DNA of 64,000 nt from Reyranella soli (GTDB lineage: Bacteria; Pseudomonadota; Alphaproteobacteria; Reyranellales; Reyranellaceae): NCBI RefSeq assembly GCF_007992495.1, contig NZ_BKAJ01000033.1, positions 124,001 to 188,000 of the forward strand. Reading direction: 5' to 3'. Both the position numbers and the translations under genes were made by a program. The notes under the pieces are model-generated. The model had not been told where the DNA came from. It did not search any database and worked only from the letters and a program-made list of their open reading frames with translations. Position 1 is the stretch's first letter. Every line of letters begins with the position of its first letter. Below, piece after piece: positions 51,609-60,686 of this stretch.

Positions 51609-52074
51609 ACGGCCGGATGGCCGGGGTTGCAAGCAATGCTGGCACTCGGGCAGAGCGACACAAGGAATGGCGTGATCGTCGATTCGGTCCGCCAGAGGTG
51701 GCCCTCTATGGCACGAAAAAATTGGCAGAGAGCGAAACAGGCCGTAGCTAACTGAAGTTCTTGACGATCATGAACTGAAGTTATATTGTGATCCTGTTGC
51801 GTCGCTTCTCGCGTTGTCGCTCTTTGCATCGTCTGTCGGATCCACAACGGCCGGCGGGTTGGCCCGTTCGACTAGGCTGCGGTGCGCGAGGTCGACGGGC
51901 GCGCCAGGCGTGGGTGATGCGCCGAGACCAAACTCTCCCGACCGAAATGGCCATCGAAACTATCCTAATTGCCCCGAAGGCCAGAAAAGGCCCAAAACAG
52001 CGACTTTTGGCGGGTTGAATTCGGACAGGGCGAAACTGTCCGAATTCGTCTTAATTCCCGCCCACGACGAGTTC
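51609..52074. other. 466-bp intergenic region, no gene supported
   Basis: Between the HpaB-type gene (ends 51608) and the minus-strand binding-protein gene (ends 52075). It includes a twice-repeated AACTGAAGTT (51750-51759 and 51773-51782), a possible plus-strand promoter (TTGACG 51761-51766, TATTGT 51784-51789, 17-bp spacing), and two tandem hairpins (CCAAAA/TTTTGG at 51992-52010 and a perfect one at 52017-52047). No convincing protein was found; a small RNA is possible. Confidence 0.5.
52017..52047. terminator. Perfect inverted repeat downstream of the binding-protein gene
   Basis: GAATTCGGACAG (52017-52028) and CTGTCCGAATTC (52036-52047) are exact complements around a seven-base loop. It lies 28 bp beyond the minus-strand stop at 52075 and could end that transcript, or a plus-strand RNA from 51.79 kb. 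There is no long T run. Confidence 0.62.
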
Positions 52075-53292
52075 CTAGTTCACCTTGCCAACAAGCGGGC
52101 AACCGCCTTCGCTCAGCGGCCGGAACGCCTCGTTGCCCGGCACGGTCGCGACCATCTTCACCAGGTCCCATTCGCCCTTGGATTCCTCGGGCGTCTTGGC
52201 CTGCATGAGGTACATATCGCGGATCACGCGGCCGTCCTCGCGGACCTTGCCGTTCTTGGTCATGAAGTCGTTGATCGGCAGCTCTTTCATCTTGGCCATC
52301 ACGGCCTTGGCCTCGTCGGTGCCGGCGGCCTGCACCGCCTTGAGGTAGTGCAGCACGGCGCCATAAGTGCCGGCCTGGATGAAGGAGGGCGGGCGCCCGA
52401 TCACCTTGGTGAAGCGGTCGGTGAAGGCGCGCGCCTCTGGCGTCATGTCCCAGTAGAACGGGCTCGAGATCAGGATGCCCTGCGCCACCTTCAGCCCGAC
52501 GCCGCGGATGTCGGGGAACTGCGCCAGCGGGGCGCTGATCTTCATGCCCTGCTTGGCTAGGCCGAACTCGGCCGCCTGCTTGACGCCGGTGATGATGTCG
52601 TTGCCGCCGTTGGCGAACATCAGGCCCTGGGCCTTCGAGGCCTGCGCCTGCAGGAGGTACGAGGAGAAGTCCGCGGTGTTCAGCGGATGGCGCACCGAGC
52701 CCGCGACCTTGCCGCCCGCCGCCTTGATGAAGCTGGTGGCGTCGGATTCGACCGCGAGGCCGAAGGCGTAGTCCACGGTGACGAAGAACCACGAATTGTC
52801 GCCGCCCATCTTGCTGATGGCGTTCACGATCGTCTTGGTCTGGCCGTAGGTGTCGTAGATCCAGTGGATCGAATGCGACGTGCACGCCTTGCCGGTGAGC
52901 TCCGACGTCGCCGCCGCCGTCGGCATGACGATGCGGTTCTTCTCCTGGGCGATGCGCACCAGCGCGAGTGCGATGGCCGAGTTCGGGATGCCGAGGATCA
53001 TGTCGACGTTCTCGTCGTCGTACCAGCGCTTGGCGATGCCGACGCCGACATCGACCTTGCTCTGGAAGTCGGCGGTCACCAGCTCGATCGGCTTGCCGAG
53101 CACCGAGCCGCCGAAATCGGCGATCGCGAACCGCACCGCGGCGACGTCGCCGGGACCGGTATTCTCGGCATAGGGGCCGGACATGTCGTCCAGCACGCCG
53201 ATCTTCACGGCATTGTTCTGGCTGAACGCGGGAACGCTGAACAGGACGCACGCCAACGCTGCCGCCGCGGCGGCTTTCACGTATCGCATCAC
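52075..53292 (-). CDS. ABC transporter substrate-binding protein, LivK/branched-chain amino acid type
   Basis: A 405-residue periplasmic protein. The signal peptide is MMRYVKAAAAAALACVLFSVPAFS. The mature part has the type I periplasmic binding fold: VKIGVLDDMSGPYAENTGPGD near the N terminus, VTADFQSKVDVGVGIAKRW, and a second lobe with GLKVAQGILISSPFYWDMTPE. Such proteins bind amino acids, amides or aromatic acids and feed a LivHMGF permease. No permease gene is nearby, so this is an orphan. Ligand unknown. Confidence 0.92.
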   Translation of the reverse strand: MMRYVKAAAAAALACVLFSVPAFSQNNAVKIGVLDDMSGPYAENTGPGDVAAVRFAIADFGGSVLGKPIELVTADFQSKVDVGVGIAKRWYDDENVDMILGIPNSAIALALVRIAQEKNRIVMPTAAATSELTGKACTSHSIHWIYDTYGQTKTIVNAISKMGGDNSWFFVTVDYAFGLAVESDATSFIKAAGGKVAGSVRHPLNTADFSSYLLQAQASKAQGLMFANGGNDIITGVKQAAEFGLAKQGMKISAPLAQFPDIRGVGLKVAQGILISSPFYWDMTPEARAFTDRFTKVIGRPPSFIQAGTYGAVLHYLKAVQAAGTDEAKAVMAKMKELPINDFMTKNGKVREDGRVIRDMYLMQAKTPEESKGEWDLVKMVATVPGNEAFRPLSEGGCPLVGKVN

Positions 53293-53391
53293 TTCCTCCC
53301 AAACGTCGTTCTTTTGCCAAATCCTAGCACAAGCCCGGGCAGCGTGGTTGAATTGCCGTCAAGGTAATGGGGCCATCGGCGGGGGGAACGA

Positions 53392-53634
53392 ATGGAATAC
53401 CTGTTGTTGGTGACGTGGTTCCTGGGCGGCAATTCGACCACCAGCTACCAGGTCGCTTTCGCTTCGCGGCAGGCTTGCGAGATTGCCCTGTCCGAGTTGC
53501 GCAACGACGCACGCCGCCTGGGCGCCTTTGGCGATACGGTGCGCACCCCGGCCGCGCCGGGTGCGGGTGGCGCGGTGCGCGACGACGGCTCGCCCGCACC
53601 GGTCCTGTCGGCCGTCTGCGTCAATCAGCGTTGA
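53392..53634 (+). CDS. Hypothetical protein (80 aa)
   Basis: A protein that starts MEYLLLVTWFLGGNSTTSYQVAFASRQACEIAL. The first 12 residues are hydrophobic, but a signal peptide is not clear. Cys28 and Cys76 could form a disulfide; ALSELRNDARRLGAFGD and an Asp/Gly/Pro-rich tail fill the middle. A strong purine-rich SD (GGGGGGAAC) sits upstream. It lies 18 bp before the SDR gene, probably in one transcript. No family was recognised. Confidence 0.65.
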   Translation: MEYLLLVTWFLGGNSTTSYQVAFASRQACEIALSELRNDARRLGAFGDTVRTPAAPGAGGAVRDDGSPAPVLSAVCVNQR

Positions 53635-53652
53635 ACAAGGAGCAAGGCTTTC

Positions 53653-54399
53653 ATGAAGATCGATTTCACGGGCAAGAAGGCGATCGTCTGCGGCGGCAGC
53701 CGCGGCATCGGCAAGGCGATTGCGATGGGCTTCGCGGCGGCGGGCGGCGACGTCTCGATCTGCGCCCGTGATCCCAAAGCGCTCGAGGAGACCAAGGCCG
53801 AGATCGCCAAGCTCGGCCGCAAGGCTCATGCCGCCAGCGCCGATCTCGCCAAGGGCGACGCCGTGCGCGGCTATGTGCGCGACGCCGTCGCCGCGCTGGG
53901 CGGCGTCGATTTCCTGGTCAACAACGCCTCGGCCTTCGGCTCGTCGGACGACGACAAGGGCTGGGGCGCCAATCTCGCGGTCGACATGATGGCGATCGTG
54001 CATGCGACGCAAGAGGCCTATCCGGCGCTGCAGCAGGCGCAGGGCAGCGTGGTCAACATCTCCTCGATCGCGGCCTTCCATCCCGCGGCGCGCCAGCCGC
54101 CCTACGGCGCCATCAAGGCCGCGGTGGTCCACTACACCACCACACAGGCCGCGATGTACGCCAAGGACCGCGTGCGCGTAAATTGCATCGCCCCGGGCTC
54201 GATCGAGTTCCCTGGCGGCGTGTGGGATCGCCGCAAGAGCAGCGATCCCAAGCTCTATAACGCCACCCTGGCGTCGATCCCGTTCGGCCGCATGGGCTAT
54301 GCCGAGGAGGTCGCCAACGTGGCGCTGTTCCTGGCGTCGCCATTGGCATCATGGGTCACCGGCCAGGCCATCTCCGTAGCGGGCGGGCAGGGGCTGTAG
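53653..54399 (+). CDS. Short-chain dehydrogenase/reductase (SDR)
   Basis: A 248-residue classical SDR. The Rossmann motif is CGGSRGIGKAI near the N terminus; NNASAFGSSDDD (NNAS) follows, then the catalytic Ser in VVNISSIAAFHP and Tyr-x3-Lys in YGAIK. The C-terminal part contains NCIAPGSIEFPGG and WVTGQAISVAGGQGL. It oxidises or reduces an alcohol/keto group with NAD(P). The substrate cannot be inferred. It is close to the preceding small gene and followed by yccF. Confidence 0.92.
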   Translation: MKIDFTGKKAIVCGGSRGIGKAIAMGFAAAGGDVSICARDPKALEETKAEIAKLGRKAHAASADLAKGDAVRGYVRDAVAALGGVDFLVNNASAFGSSDDDKGWGANLAVDMMAIVHATQEAYPALQQAQGSVVNISSIAAFHPAARQPPYGAIKAAVVHYTTTQAAMYAKDRVRVNCIAPGSIEFPGGVWDRRKSSDPKLYNATLASIPFGRMGYAEEVANVALFLASPLASWVTGQAISVAGGQGL

Positions 54400-54430
54400 C
54401 GGAGCGTCGCGAAGGCGGGGGGAATGACCG

Positions 54431-54889
54431 ATGCGGACACTCGGCAACATCCTGTGGCATTTCCCCTTCTTCGGGTTTCTGACGGCGGCGTTCTACTGGC
54501 TGCTGGGGCTGTTGCTCACGATCCTGATCCTGCCGGCGCCGATCGGGCTTGGCCTGATGGAGTTCGGCAAGTTCCTGCTGGCACCCTTCGGGCAGGCGAT
54601 GGTCAGCAAGGCGGAATTGAAGGTCGAGCAGAACCCGGCGTGGCAGGCCTACTCCACCATCATCATGATCCTCTACATCCCGTTCGGGCTCGTGTTCGTG
54701 GTGCTGAATGCCATCCAGGTCTTCTTGTTCTGCCTGAGCATCATCGGCATCCCCGTCGCGCTGGTGATTGCCAAGTCGCTCGGCACCGTCTTGAATCCGG
54801 TCAACAAGATCTGCGTTTCCTCAGCCGTCGCGGACGAGCTGGTGCGACGCAAGGCCAGCGAGGAGATCACCAAGTACGTCGGTCAGTAG
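54431..54889 (+). CDS. YccF domain inner-membrane protein
   Basis: A 152-residue protein with about four helices. It opens MRTLGNILWHFPFFGFLTAAFYWLLGLLL, and the family pattern LPAPIGLGLMEFGKFLLAPFGQAMV (split by the second helix) is followed by LSIIGIPVALVIAKSLGTVLNPVNK. These are YccF features: two related membrane halves with PIG and GIP motifs. Function is unknown. It begins 31 bp after the SDR gene. Confidence 0.87.
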   Translation: MRTLGNILWHFPFFGFLTAAFYWLLGLLLTILILPAPIGLGLMEFGKFLLAPFGQAMVSKAELKVEQNPAWQAYSTIIMILYIPFGLVFVVLNAIQVFLFCLSIIGIPVALVIAKSLGTVLNPVNKICVSSAVADELVRRKASEEITKYVGQ

Positions 54890-55005
54890 TGGGCTATCGC
54901 TTTGCGGACCATGCAAGCGGCAGCGGCTGGAATTTTTTTGCATTGAGATCGGCAAGCTGATCCACTCGTGATCGCGATTTCGCACTGACGATCCCGGAGG
55001 CGACC

Positions 55006-55506
55006 GTGGCGCTCACGCTCAGCAGCACCAGCTTCAAGGAGGGCGAGACCCTCAAGATGGACCACATCCTGTCGGCCGATTACGGCTTCGGCTGCGGCGG
55101 CGGCAACAAGTCGCCGCATCTTGCGTGGTCGGGCGTGCCGGCGGGGACCAAGAGCTTCGCCGTCAGCTGCTTCGATCCCGATGCGCCGACCGGCAGCGGC
55201 TTCTGGCACTGGGTCGTGGTCAACATCCCGGCGGACACGACCGAGCTCAAGCTCGACGCCGGCAATCCCAAGGCCGGCCTGCTGCCCAAGGGCGCGCTGC
55301 AGACCCGCACCGACTTCGGCGCGCCGGGCTATGGCGGACCATGCCCGCCGGAGGGCCATGGCCCGCATCGCTACATCTTCACCGTGTTCGCCGTGAAGCA
55401 GGATGCGCTGCCGGTCAACGCCGACACCTCGGCCGCCATCATCGGCTTCCAGCTTCACTTCAATACCCTCGAGAAGGCGACGCTGACCGGCAAGTTCGCG
55501 CGTTAA
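55006..55506 (+). CDS. YbhB/YbcL family Raf kinase inhibitor-like (PEBP) protein
   Basis: A 166-residue PEBP-fold protein with GTG start at 55006 after GGAGG. It contains GCGGGNKSPHLAW, then CFDPDAPTGSGFWHWVVVNIP (the DPDxP and anion-binding stretch), and GYGGPCPPEGHGPHRYIFTVFA near the C terminus. Bacterial PEBP proteins are cytoplasmic and of unclear function, perhaps binding phospholipid head groups. It is followed by a palindromic repeat. Confidence 0.9.
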   Translation: MALTLSSTSFKEGETLKMDHILSADYGFGCGGGNKSPHLAWSGVPAGTKSFAVSCFDPDAPTGSGFWHWVVVNIPADTTELKLDAGNPKAGLLPKGALQTRTDFGAPGYGGPCPPEGHGPHRYIFTVFAVKQDALPVNADTSAAIIGFQLHFNTLEKATLTGKFAR

Positions 55507-55510
55507 TGTC

Positions 55511-55581
55511 TTGCCGGACCGCGGGCCTCCAGGCCCGCATTCATGAATCATGAGCGGGCCTGGAGGCCCGCAGTCCGGCAA
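55511..55581. repeat. Dispersed GC-rich palindrome, copy 4
   Basis: Arms at 55511-55538 and 55554-55581 (TTGCCGGACCGCGGGCCTCC with GGAGGCCCGCAGTCCGGCAA at their ends) pair with one mismatch over 28 bases around TTCATGAATCATGA. It lies between the PEBP gene and the amidohydrolase, both plus strand; it ends 14 bp before the amidohydrolase start, so it could attenuate read-through. Confidence 0.9.
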
Positions 55582-55595
55582 GAGGGAGGAAAAAA

Positions 55596-56645
55596 ATGTC
55601 TACACCGTCGCCAAACGCCATCAGCTCGCACCTCGCAGTGCGACCTGAATGGCTCGCCAAGAGCCGCGAGGTGGCGCTCGAGCCCGACCTGCCGATCGTC
55701 GATCCGCATCATCACCTGATCGATCGTCCGGAAAGCGGCACTTACCTGCTGCCGGACCTGCTGAAGGACATCTCCGAAGGCGGCCATAACGTCATCGCCA
55801 CCGTCTACCTCGAATGGCTGTCGATGTACCGCGACGACGGCCCCGCCGAGATGCGGCCCGTCGGCGAGATCGAATTCGCCAATGGCGTGGCGGCCATGAG
55901 CGCCAGCGGCGGCTACGGCAAGCCGCGTGTCTGCGCCGGCATCGTCGGCCATGCCGACCTGCCGCTGGGCGCGCGCGTGCGCGAGGTGCTGGAGGCGATG
56001 ATCGTGGCCGGCGGCGGCCGCTTCCGCGGCATCCGCTTCATCGCCTCGGTTCATCCGGATCAGACGCAATGGGGCGCCACGGCCGTACGGCCGGAGGGCC
56101 TGCTGGTCGACAAAAAGGTCCGCGAGGGTTTCGCTCAGCTCGCCCCGCTGGGGCTGAGCTTCGACGCCTGGGTCTACCACACGCAGCTCGCCGATGTGAT
56201 CGACCTCGCGCGCGCTTTCCCGGGCACGACGATCGTGCTCAACCATGTCGGTGGTCCGATCGGGCTCGGCCGCTACAAGGGCAAGCGCGATGAGGTATTT
56301 GCCGAGTGGAGCAAGAGCATCCGCACACTCGCGGCCTGCCCCAATGTCAACGTGAAGCTGGGCGGTCTCGGCATGCGGCTGCTCGGTTTCGACGTGCACG
56401 AGGGCGAGAGCGCGCCGAGCTCCGCGCAGCTTGCCGCATTGTGGAAGCCGTACGTCCAGACTTGCGTAGAGGCCTTCGGCGCCGACCGCGCCATGTTCGA
56501 GAGCAATTTCCCCGTCGACAAGGGCTCCTATGGCTACGGCGTGTTCTGGAACGCCTGCAAGCGGCTCGCCGCGGGAGCAAGTACCGCCGAGAAGAAGAGC
56601 CTGTTCAGCGGCACCGCGTCGAAGGTCTATCGCCTCGGCCTCTGA
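55596..56645 (+). CDS. Amidohydrolase family (TIM barrel, 2-pyrone-4,6-dicarboxylate lactonase-like)
   Basis: A 349-residue metal-dependent hydrolase. The N-terminal metal motif is VDPHHHLIDRP; ILNH-type VLNHVGGPIG and late FESNFPVDKGSYGYG are typical of the amidohydrolase_2/LigI branch. Members open lactones or decarboxylate aromatic acids. It precedes an MFS exporter by 90 bp. Start at ATG 55596 after GGGAGGAA. Substrate unknown. Confidence 0.88.
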   Translation: MSTPSPNAISSHLAVRPEWLAKSREVALEPDLPIVDPHHHLIDRPESGTYLLPDLLKDISEGGHNVIATVYLEWLSMYRDDGPAEMRPVGEIEFANGVAAMSASGGYGKPRVCAGIVGHADLPLGARVREVLEAMIVAGGGRFRGIRFIASVHPDQTQWGATAVRPEGLLVDKKVREGFAQLAPLGLSFDAWVYHTQLADVIDLARAFPGTTIVLNHVGGPIGLGRYKGKRDEVFAEWSKSIRTLAACPNVNVKLGGLGMRLLGFDVHEGESAPSSAQLAALWKPYVQTCVEAFGADRAMFESNFPVDKGSYGYGVFWNACKRLAAGASTAEKKSLFSGTASKVYRLGL

Positions 56646-56735
56646 GTCGATTGTTGCAACGCAGCACGCGTTTGTCCTGTCATTCGGTGGCGTCCTGTCG
56701 AATCATCGCGCCAAGAACAACGATGAAGCGGGGGA

Positions 56736-58262
56736 ATGACGACCGTCGTCGCTGAGGACAAAGGCGGCCTGTTCACGATCAGCGGGCGGCAGTGGCTCAT
56801 CCTGTTGATGGTCCAGCTCGCCAACATGCTGTTCGGCATGACCATCACCATCGCCAACCTGGTGCTGCCGCAGATGCGCGGCAACCTGTCGGCGACGCAG
56901 GAGGAGATCTCCTGGGTGATCACGCTCAACCTGGTGGCCACCGCCGTCGCCACGCCGATGACCGGCTGGCTGGCCAGCCGGCTGGGCTGGCGCAACCTGA
57001 TGTTCTTCACCGTGCTCGGCTTCACCATCACATCGCTGCTGTGCGGCTTCGCCGGCAGCCTGGAGACCCTGATCCTGGCGCGTGTGGGACAGGGCGCGTT
57101 CGGCGCGCCGATCATGCCGCTCGGCCAGGCCATCCTGCTCGCGACCTTCCCCAAGCATCTGCAGCCCACCGCCATCGTCATGTGGGGCATCGGCGCGGTG
57201 TTCGGTCCCGTGCTCGGCCCGATCGTCGGCAGCATGGCGAGCGAGGCCTACGACTGGCGCGCCGCCTTCTTCATCATCGTGCCGCCCGGCATCTGCGCTC
57301 TCACCTGCATCTGGTTCGCCCTGCGCGACTACACGGCCAAGAGCCCGGTCAAGTTCGACTGGACCGGCTTCATCGCGCTTTCCGTCGCCATCACCTGCGC
57401 CCAGCTGATCTTCGACCGCGGCCATCGCCTCGACTGGTTCGAATCGACGGAGATGGTGCTCTACGCCTTCACCGGCACGCTGGCGCTCTGGATCTTCGTC
57501 GTGCATTGCCTGACGGTGGCCGAGCCGTTCGTCAATCCGCGCCTGCTGCTCGATCGCAACTTCACCATCGGCATCCTGCTCGCCCTGATCATGGGGATGC
57601 TGAACTTCACCAGCATCGTGCTGTTCCCGACCCTGCTGCACGACCTGCGCGGCTACCCCGACAACGCCATCGCCATGCTCATCGCCGCGCGCGGCATGGG
57701 CAATTGGGCGGCGTTCCTGGTGGTCGTCCAGCTCACCCGCATCGCACCGCGCTCGGCCATCGTCTGCGGCATGGGCATCCAGGCGGTAGCGGGCTTCTGG
57801 ATGGCGCACTGGAACATCAACCTGACCGACAGCGACGTGTTCTGGGGCAACTTCCTGCTGGGCTTCGGCCAGTCGGTCGCCTTCACGCCGATGACGGTGA
57901 TGGCCTTCTCGACCCTGCCGCCGCGCCAGGTGACGGAGGGCTCGTCCGTCTTCACCCTGATGCGCAACTTCGGTTCCAGCCTGTTCATCTCTGTGGCCGT
58001 GCTGGTCGTCAGCCGGTCGACGGCGTCGAACTATTCGCGCATGACCGAATACATCACGCCTTACAACAAGACGCTGACGGAGCCCGGCCTGCCGCCGCAG
58101 TGGAGCCTCGACGGCGCCGCCAGCCTGCAGACCCTGTCGAACGAGATCCTGCGGCAGGCGGCGATGATCGGCTATCTCAATGCCTTCTACCTGATGGCCT
58201 TCGCCGCCCTGGCGGCGATGCCGCTGGCGGCCTTCATGCGCGGGAACAAGCGTGAGCCCTGA
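56736..58262 (+). CDS. MFS transporter, DHA2 (EmrB/QacA) family
   Basis: A 508-residue membrane protein with 14 predicted helices. It begins MTTVVAEDKGGLFTISGRQWLILLMVQLANML. The DHA2 pattern is visible: GWLASRLGWRNL as the motif A loop, GAFGAPIMPLGQAILL and GIGAVFGPVLGPIVGS (motif C) in the N half, and GSSVFTLMRNFGSSLF in the C half. Such transporters export drugs and organic acids by proton antiport. Usually paired with EmrA-type adaptors; none is seen here. It may export what the amidohydrolase or its pathway makes. Confidence 0.92.
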   Translation: MTTVVAEDKGGLFTISGRQWLILLMVQLANMLFGMTITIANLVLPQMRGNLSATQEEISWVITLNLVATAVATPMTGWLASRLGWRNLMFFTVLGFTITSLLCGFAGSLETLILARVGQGAFGAPIMPLGQAILLATFPKHLQPTAIVMWGIGAVFGPVLGPIVGSMASEAYDWRAAFFIIVPPGICALTCIWFALRDYTAKSPVKFDWTGFIALSVAITCAQLIFDRGHRLDWFESTEMVLYAFTGTLALWIFVVHCLTVAEPFVNPRLLLDRNFTIGILLALIMGMLNFTSIVLFPTLLHDLRGYPDNAIAMLIAARGMGNWAAFLVVVQLTRIAPRSAIVCGMGIQAVAGFWMAHWNINLTDSDVFWGNFLLGFGQSVAFTPMTVMAFSTLPPRQVTEGSSVFTLMRNFGSSLFISVAVLVVSRSTASNYSRMTEYITPYNKTLTEPGLPPQWSLDGAASLQTLSNEILRQAAMIGYLNAFYLMAFAALAAMPLAAFMRGNKREP

Positions 58263-58368
58263 AAGTCCCGTCCTGACGGCATAGTCACCCTGCCGGGAAG
58301 GCGCCGTCGAACGCCTCGAATGGTCCGCCGTTTGCAAGGAGGCCCGCGGCTCCTGCAGAGAGGCGGAT

Positions 58369-59670
58369 TTGGCGGCGGATCTCTTCCACCTTGGTTGGTT
58401 TCTCGGCAACAGCTTCGGCGTTCACGGTTGGAACCAGCTGTGGGGTGGCACCAGTGGCGAGGACTGGTCGCATCCCGACCTGCATGTCGACCTTGCCAAA
58501 GCGGCGGAACGGGCCTGCTTCGATTTCGTGCTGCTAGAGGATTCGGTGTTCGTGCCGGACAACTACGGCAGCTCGATGGATTTCTACCTGAAGCGTGCGC
58601 TGCGCGCGCCCAAGAACGATCCGCTGCCGCTGGTGCCGTTGATGGCGCAGGCGACCAGCCGGCTCGGCCTCGTGCCGACGATCTCGACCAGCTTCTATCC
58701 CCCGTACCTGCTGGCGCGGCTGATTGCGACGCTCGACCTGATGTCGAAAGGCAGGGTGGGATGCAACTTCGTGACCTCGACCGCCGAGCGGGCGGCCCAG
58801 AATTTCGGCCTCGATACGCATCTCGAGCATGACCTGCGCTACGAGATGGCCGCCGAGTTTGTCGAGGTCGTCCTCGAGCTGTGGTCGTCATGGGACGCCG
58901 ACGCGATCGTGATGGACCGCGAGCGCGGCATGTTCGTCGACCCCGCCAAGGTGCGGAAGATCGACTTCAAGGGCCAGTTCTTCTCCTCGCGCGGGCCGCT
59001 CAACACCGCCCGGCCGCCGCAGGGCCAGCCCGTCCTGGTGCAGGCCGGCAACTCCCCGCAGGGCCAGGACTTCGCTGCCAAGCGTATGGATGCGGTGCTG
59101 TGCGCCGTCAGCACCGTCGAGGAGATGAAGGCTTTCCGTACCACGATGCGCAAGAAAGTCGCCGCAGCCGGACGCGATCCCGACAGCTGCAAGGTGATGT
59201 ATGTCGCCACGCCGACGATCGGCGAGAGCGACGAGGAAGCCTGGGAGCGCGTGCGTCGCCGGCAGGCCCACCGCAAGGCAGCGCCCGAACTCGCGCTGGC
59301 CCAGATGGGCAGTCTGACCGACATCGATTTCTCCGTCTTCGACATCGATGCGCCGATCGGCGAGCTCACGACCAATGGCCAACAGGGCACGCTGAAGCGC
59401 TTCCTGAAGCAGGGCGCCACGCTGCGCGAGATCGCACAGAACTACAAATACAGCTACGAGGAGCTGGTCGGCACCCCCGACAAGGTCGCGGGCCAGATGG
59501 CCGCGTTGATGGAGGAGGTCGGCGGCGACGGCTTCGTCTTCACCGGCAACCTGACGCGCCGCTACATCGCCGAGATCACCGACGGCCTCGTCCCGGCGCT
59601 GCAGCGGCGCGGCGCGGTGCGGCGCGCTTACGAGCACCAGCACTTCCGCGACAACCTGCTCGGCTTCTGA
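58369..59670 (+). CDS. NtaA/DszA-type FMN-dependent monooxygenase (LLM class)
   Basis: A 433-residue luciferase-like monooxygenase of the NtaA/SnaA/DszA group. It has LGWFLGNSFGVHGWNQ at the start, ACFDFVLLEDSVF, LSKGRVGCNFVTS-type MSKGRVGCNFVTS and FFSSRGPLNTARPPQGQPVLVQAGNSPQGQDFAA. The family cleaves C-N or C-S bonds (NTA, dibenzothiophene sulfone) with FMNH2 from a reductase. TTG 58369 is used since no ATG fits; it lies near AGAGAGGCGGA. Its stop overlaps the next start (TGATG), so it is translationally coupled to the ABC importer. Confidence 0.92.
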   Translation: MAADLFHLGWFLGNSFGVHGWNQLWGGTSGEDWSHPDLHVDLAKAAERACFDFVLLEDSVFVPDNYGSSMDFYLKRALRAPKNDPLPLVPLMAQATSRLGLVPTISTSFYPPYLLARLIATLDLMSKGRVGCNFVTSTAERAAQNFGLDTHLEHDLRYEMAAEFVEVVLELWSSWDADAIVMDRERGMFVDPAKVRKIDFKGQFFSSRGPLNTARPPQGQPVLVQAGNSPQGQDFAAKRMDAVLCAVSTVEEMKAFRTTMRKKVAAAGRDPDSCKVMYVATPTIGESDEEAWERVRRRQAHRKAAPELALAQMGSLTDIDFSVFDIDAPIGELTTNGQQGTLKRFLKQGATLREIAQNYKYSYEELVGTPDKVAGQMAALMEEVGGDGFVFTGNLTRRYIAEITDGLVPALQRRGAVRRAYEHQHFRDNLLGF

Positions 59671-60686
59671 TGCCGCCGCTCGGCAAGATGATCCTGCGCC
59701 GCCTGCTCTGGGTCTTCCCGGTGGCGTTCGGGGTCGTCACCATGACCTTCTTCATGGCGCGGGTGCTGAACGGTGACCCGACCGAGCTCTACGCCCCGCC
59801 CGAGGCGACCGATGCGCTGCGTGCCGAAATCCGCGCCCGGCTCGGGCTCGCCGACCCGCTGCCCATGCAGTTCGTGAACTACATCAGCGCACTCCTGCGC
59901 TTCGATCTCGGCATCTCATTCACCACCGGCCAGAACGTCGCGGCCGATCTGTGGGATCGGCTGCCGGCCACGCTCGAGCTCGGTATGGTCGGCCTGTCGC
60001 TCGGCATCGCCGTCGGCATCCCGCTCGGCGTGCTGGCCGCCGTCCATCGCGAGCGTTGGCCCGACTTCCTGGTGCGCGGCACGACGCTGAGCGGCATGGC
60101 GCTGCCGCAGTTCTGGGTCGGGCTGGTGCTGATCAGCATCTTCTTCGTCGACCTGCGCTGGCTGCCGGGACCGGTCGGCCGACTGCCGATCGGCATCGCG
60201 CTCCCGCCCAAGATCACCGGTTTCCTGCTGGTCGACACGCTGCTCGCCGGCCGTCCAGACCTGTGGTGGCTCGCGGTCAAGCAGATCACTCTGCCGGCGC
60301 TGACGCTGGGCTTCAGCTCGGCCGCGCCGATCGCGCGCGTGACGCGCTCGGCCATGGCCGAGGCCATGCAGAGCGACTACATCCGCACGGCCATCGCCAT
60401 GGGCCACAGCCCGCGGGTCGTGTGGTTCCGCTACAGCCTGCGCAATGCGCTGTTGCCGGTGGTGACGCTGATCGGCGGCGTCGCCGGCCACATTTTCGCG
60501 GGCGCGGTGCTGCTGGAATCGATCTTCGCCTGGCCCGGCCTCGGCCAGTACGCCCTGCAGGCGATCGAACGCTCCGACTTCGCCGCCCTGCAGGGCTTCG
60601 TCATCTACGCTTCTCTGCTCTACGTGCTGGCCTTCCTGCTGGTCGATCTCCTCTACATGTTCATCGATCCGCGGATCCGCTCATGA
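59670..60686 (+). CDS. Opp/Dpp-type ABC transporter permease 1
   Basis: A 338-residue DppB-type permease with six helices. It begins LRRLLWVFPVAFGVVTMTFFMARVLNGDPT with the DppB N-terminal pattern. The EAA motif for ATPase coupling is near residues 235-270 (SDYIRTAIAMGHSPRVVWFRYSLRNALLP). It forms the inner-membrane channel with the next gene product. Its start overlaps the monooxygenase stop by one base, and its end overlaps permease 2 by ATGA. Confidence 0.93.
   Translation: MPPLGKMILRRLLWVFPVAFGVVTMTFFMARVLNGDPTELYAPPEATDALRAEIRARLGLADPLPMQFVNYISALLRFDLGISFTTGQNVAADLWDRLPATLELGMVGLSLGIAVGIPLGVLAAVHRERWPDFLVRGTTLSGMALPQFWVGLVLISIFFVDLRWLPGPVGRLPIGIALPPKITGFLLVDTLLAGRPDLWWLAVKQITLPALTLGFSSAAPIARVTRSAMAEAMQSDYIRTAIAMGHSPRVVWFRYSLRNALLPVVTLIGGVAGHIFAGAVLLESIFAWPGLGQYALQAIERSDFAALQGFVIYASLLYVLAFLLVDLLYMFIDPRIRS

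Noticed and set aside
51788-52018. A 76-codon GTG-started protein in the 466-bp gap
   Set aside because: No SD, no motif and mixed composition; more likely part of a non-coding region.
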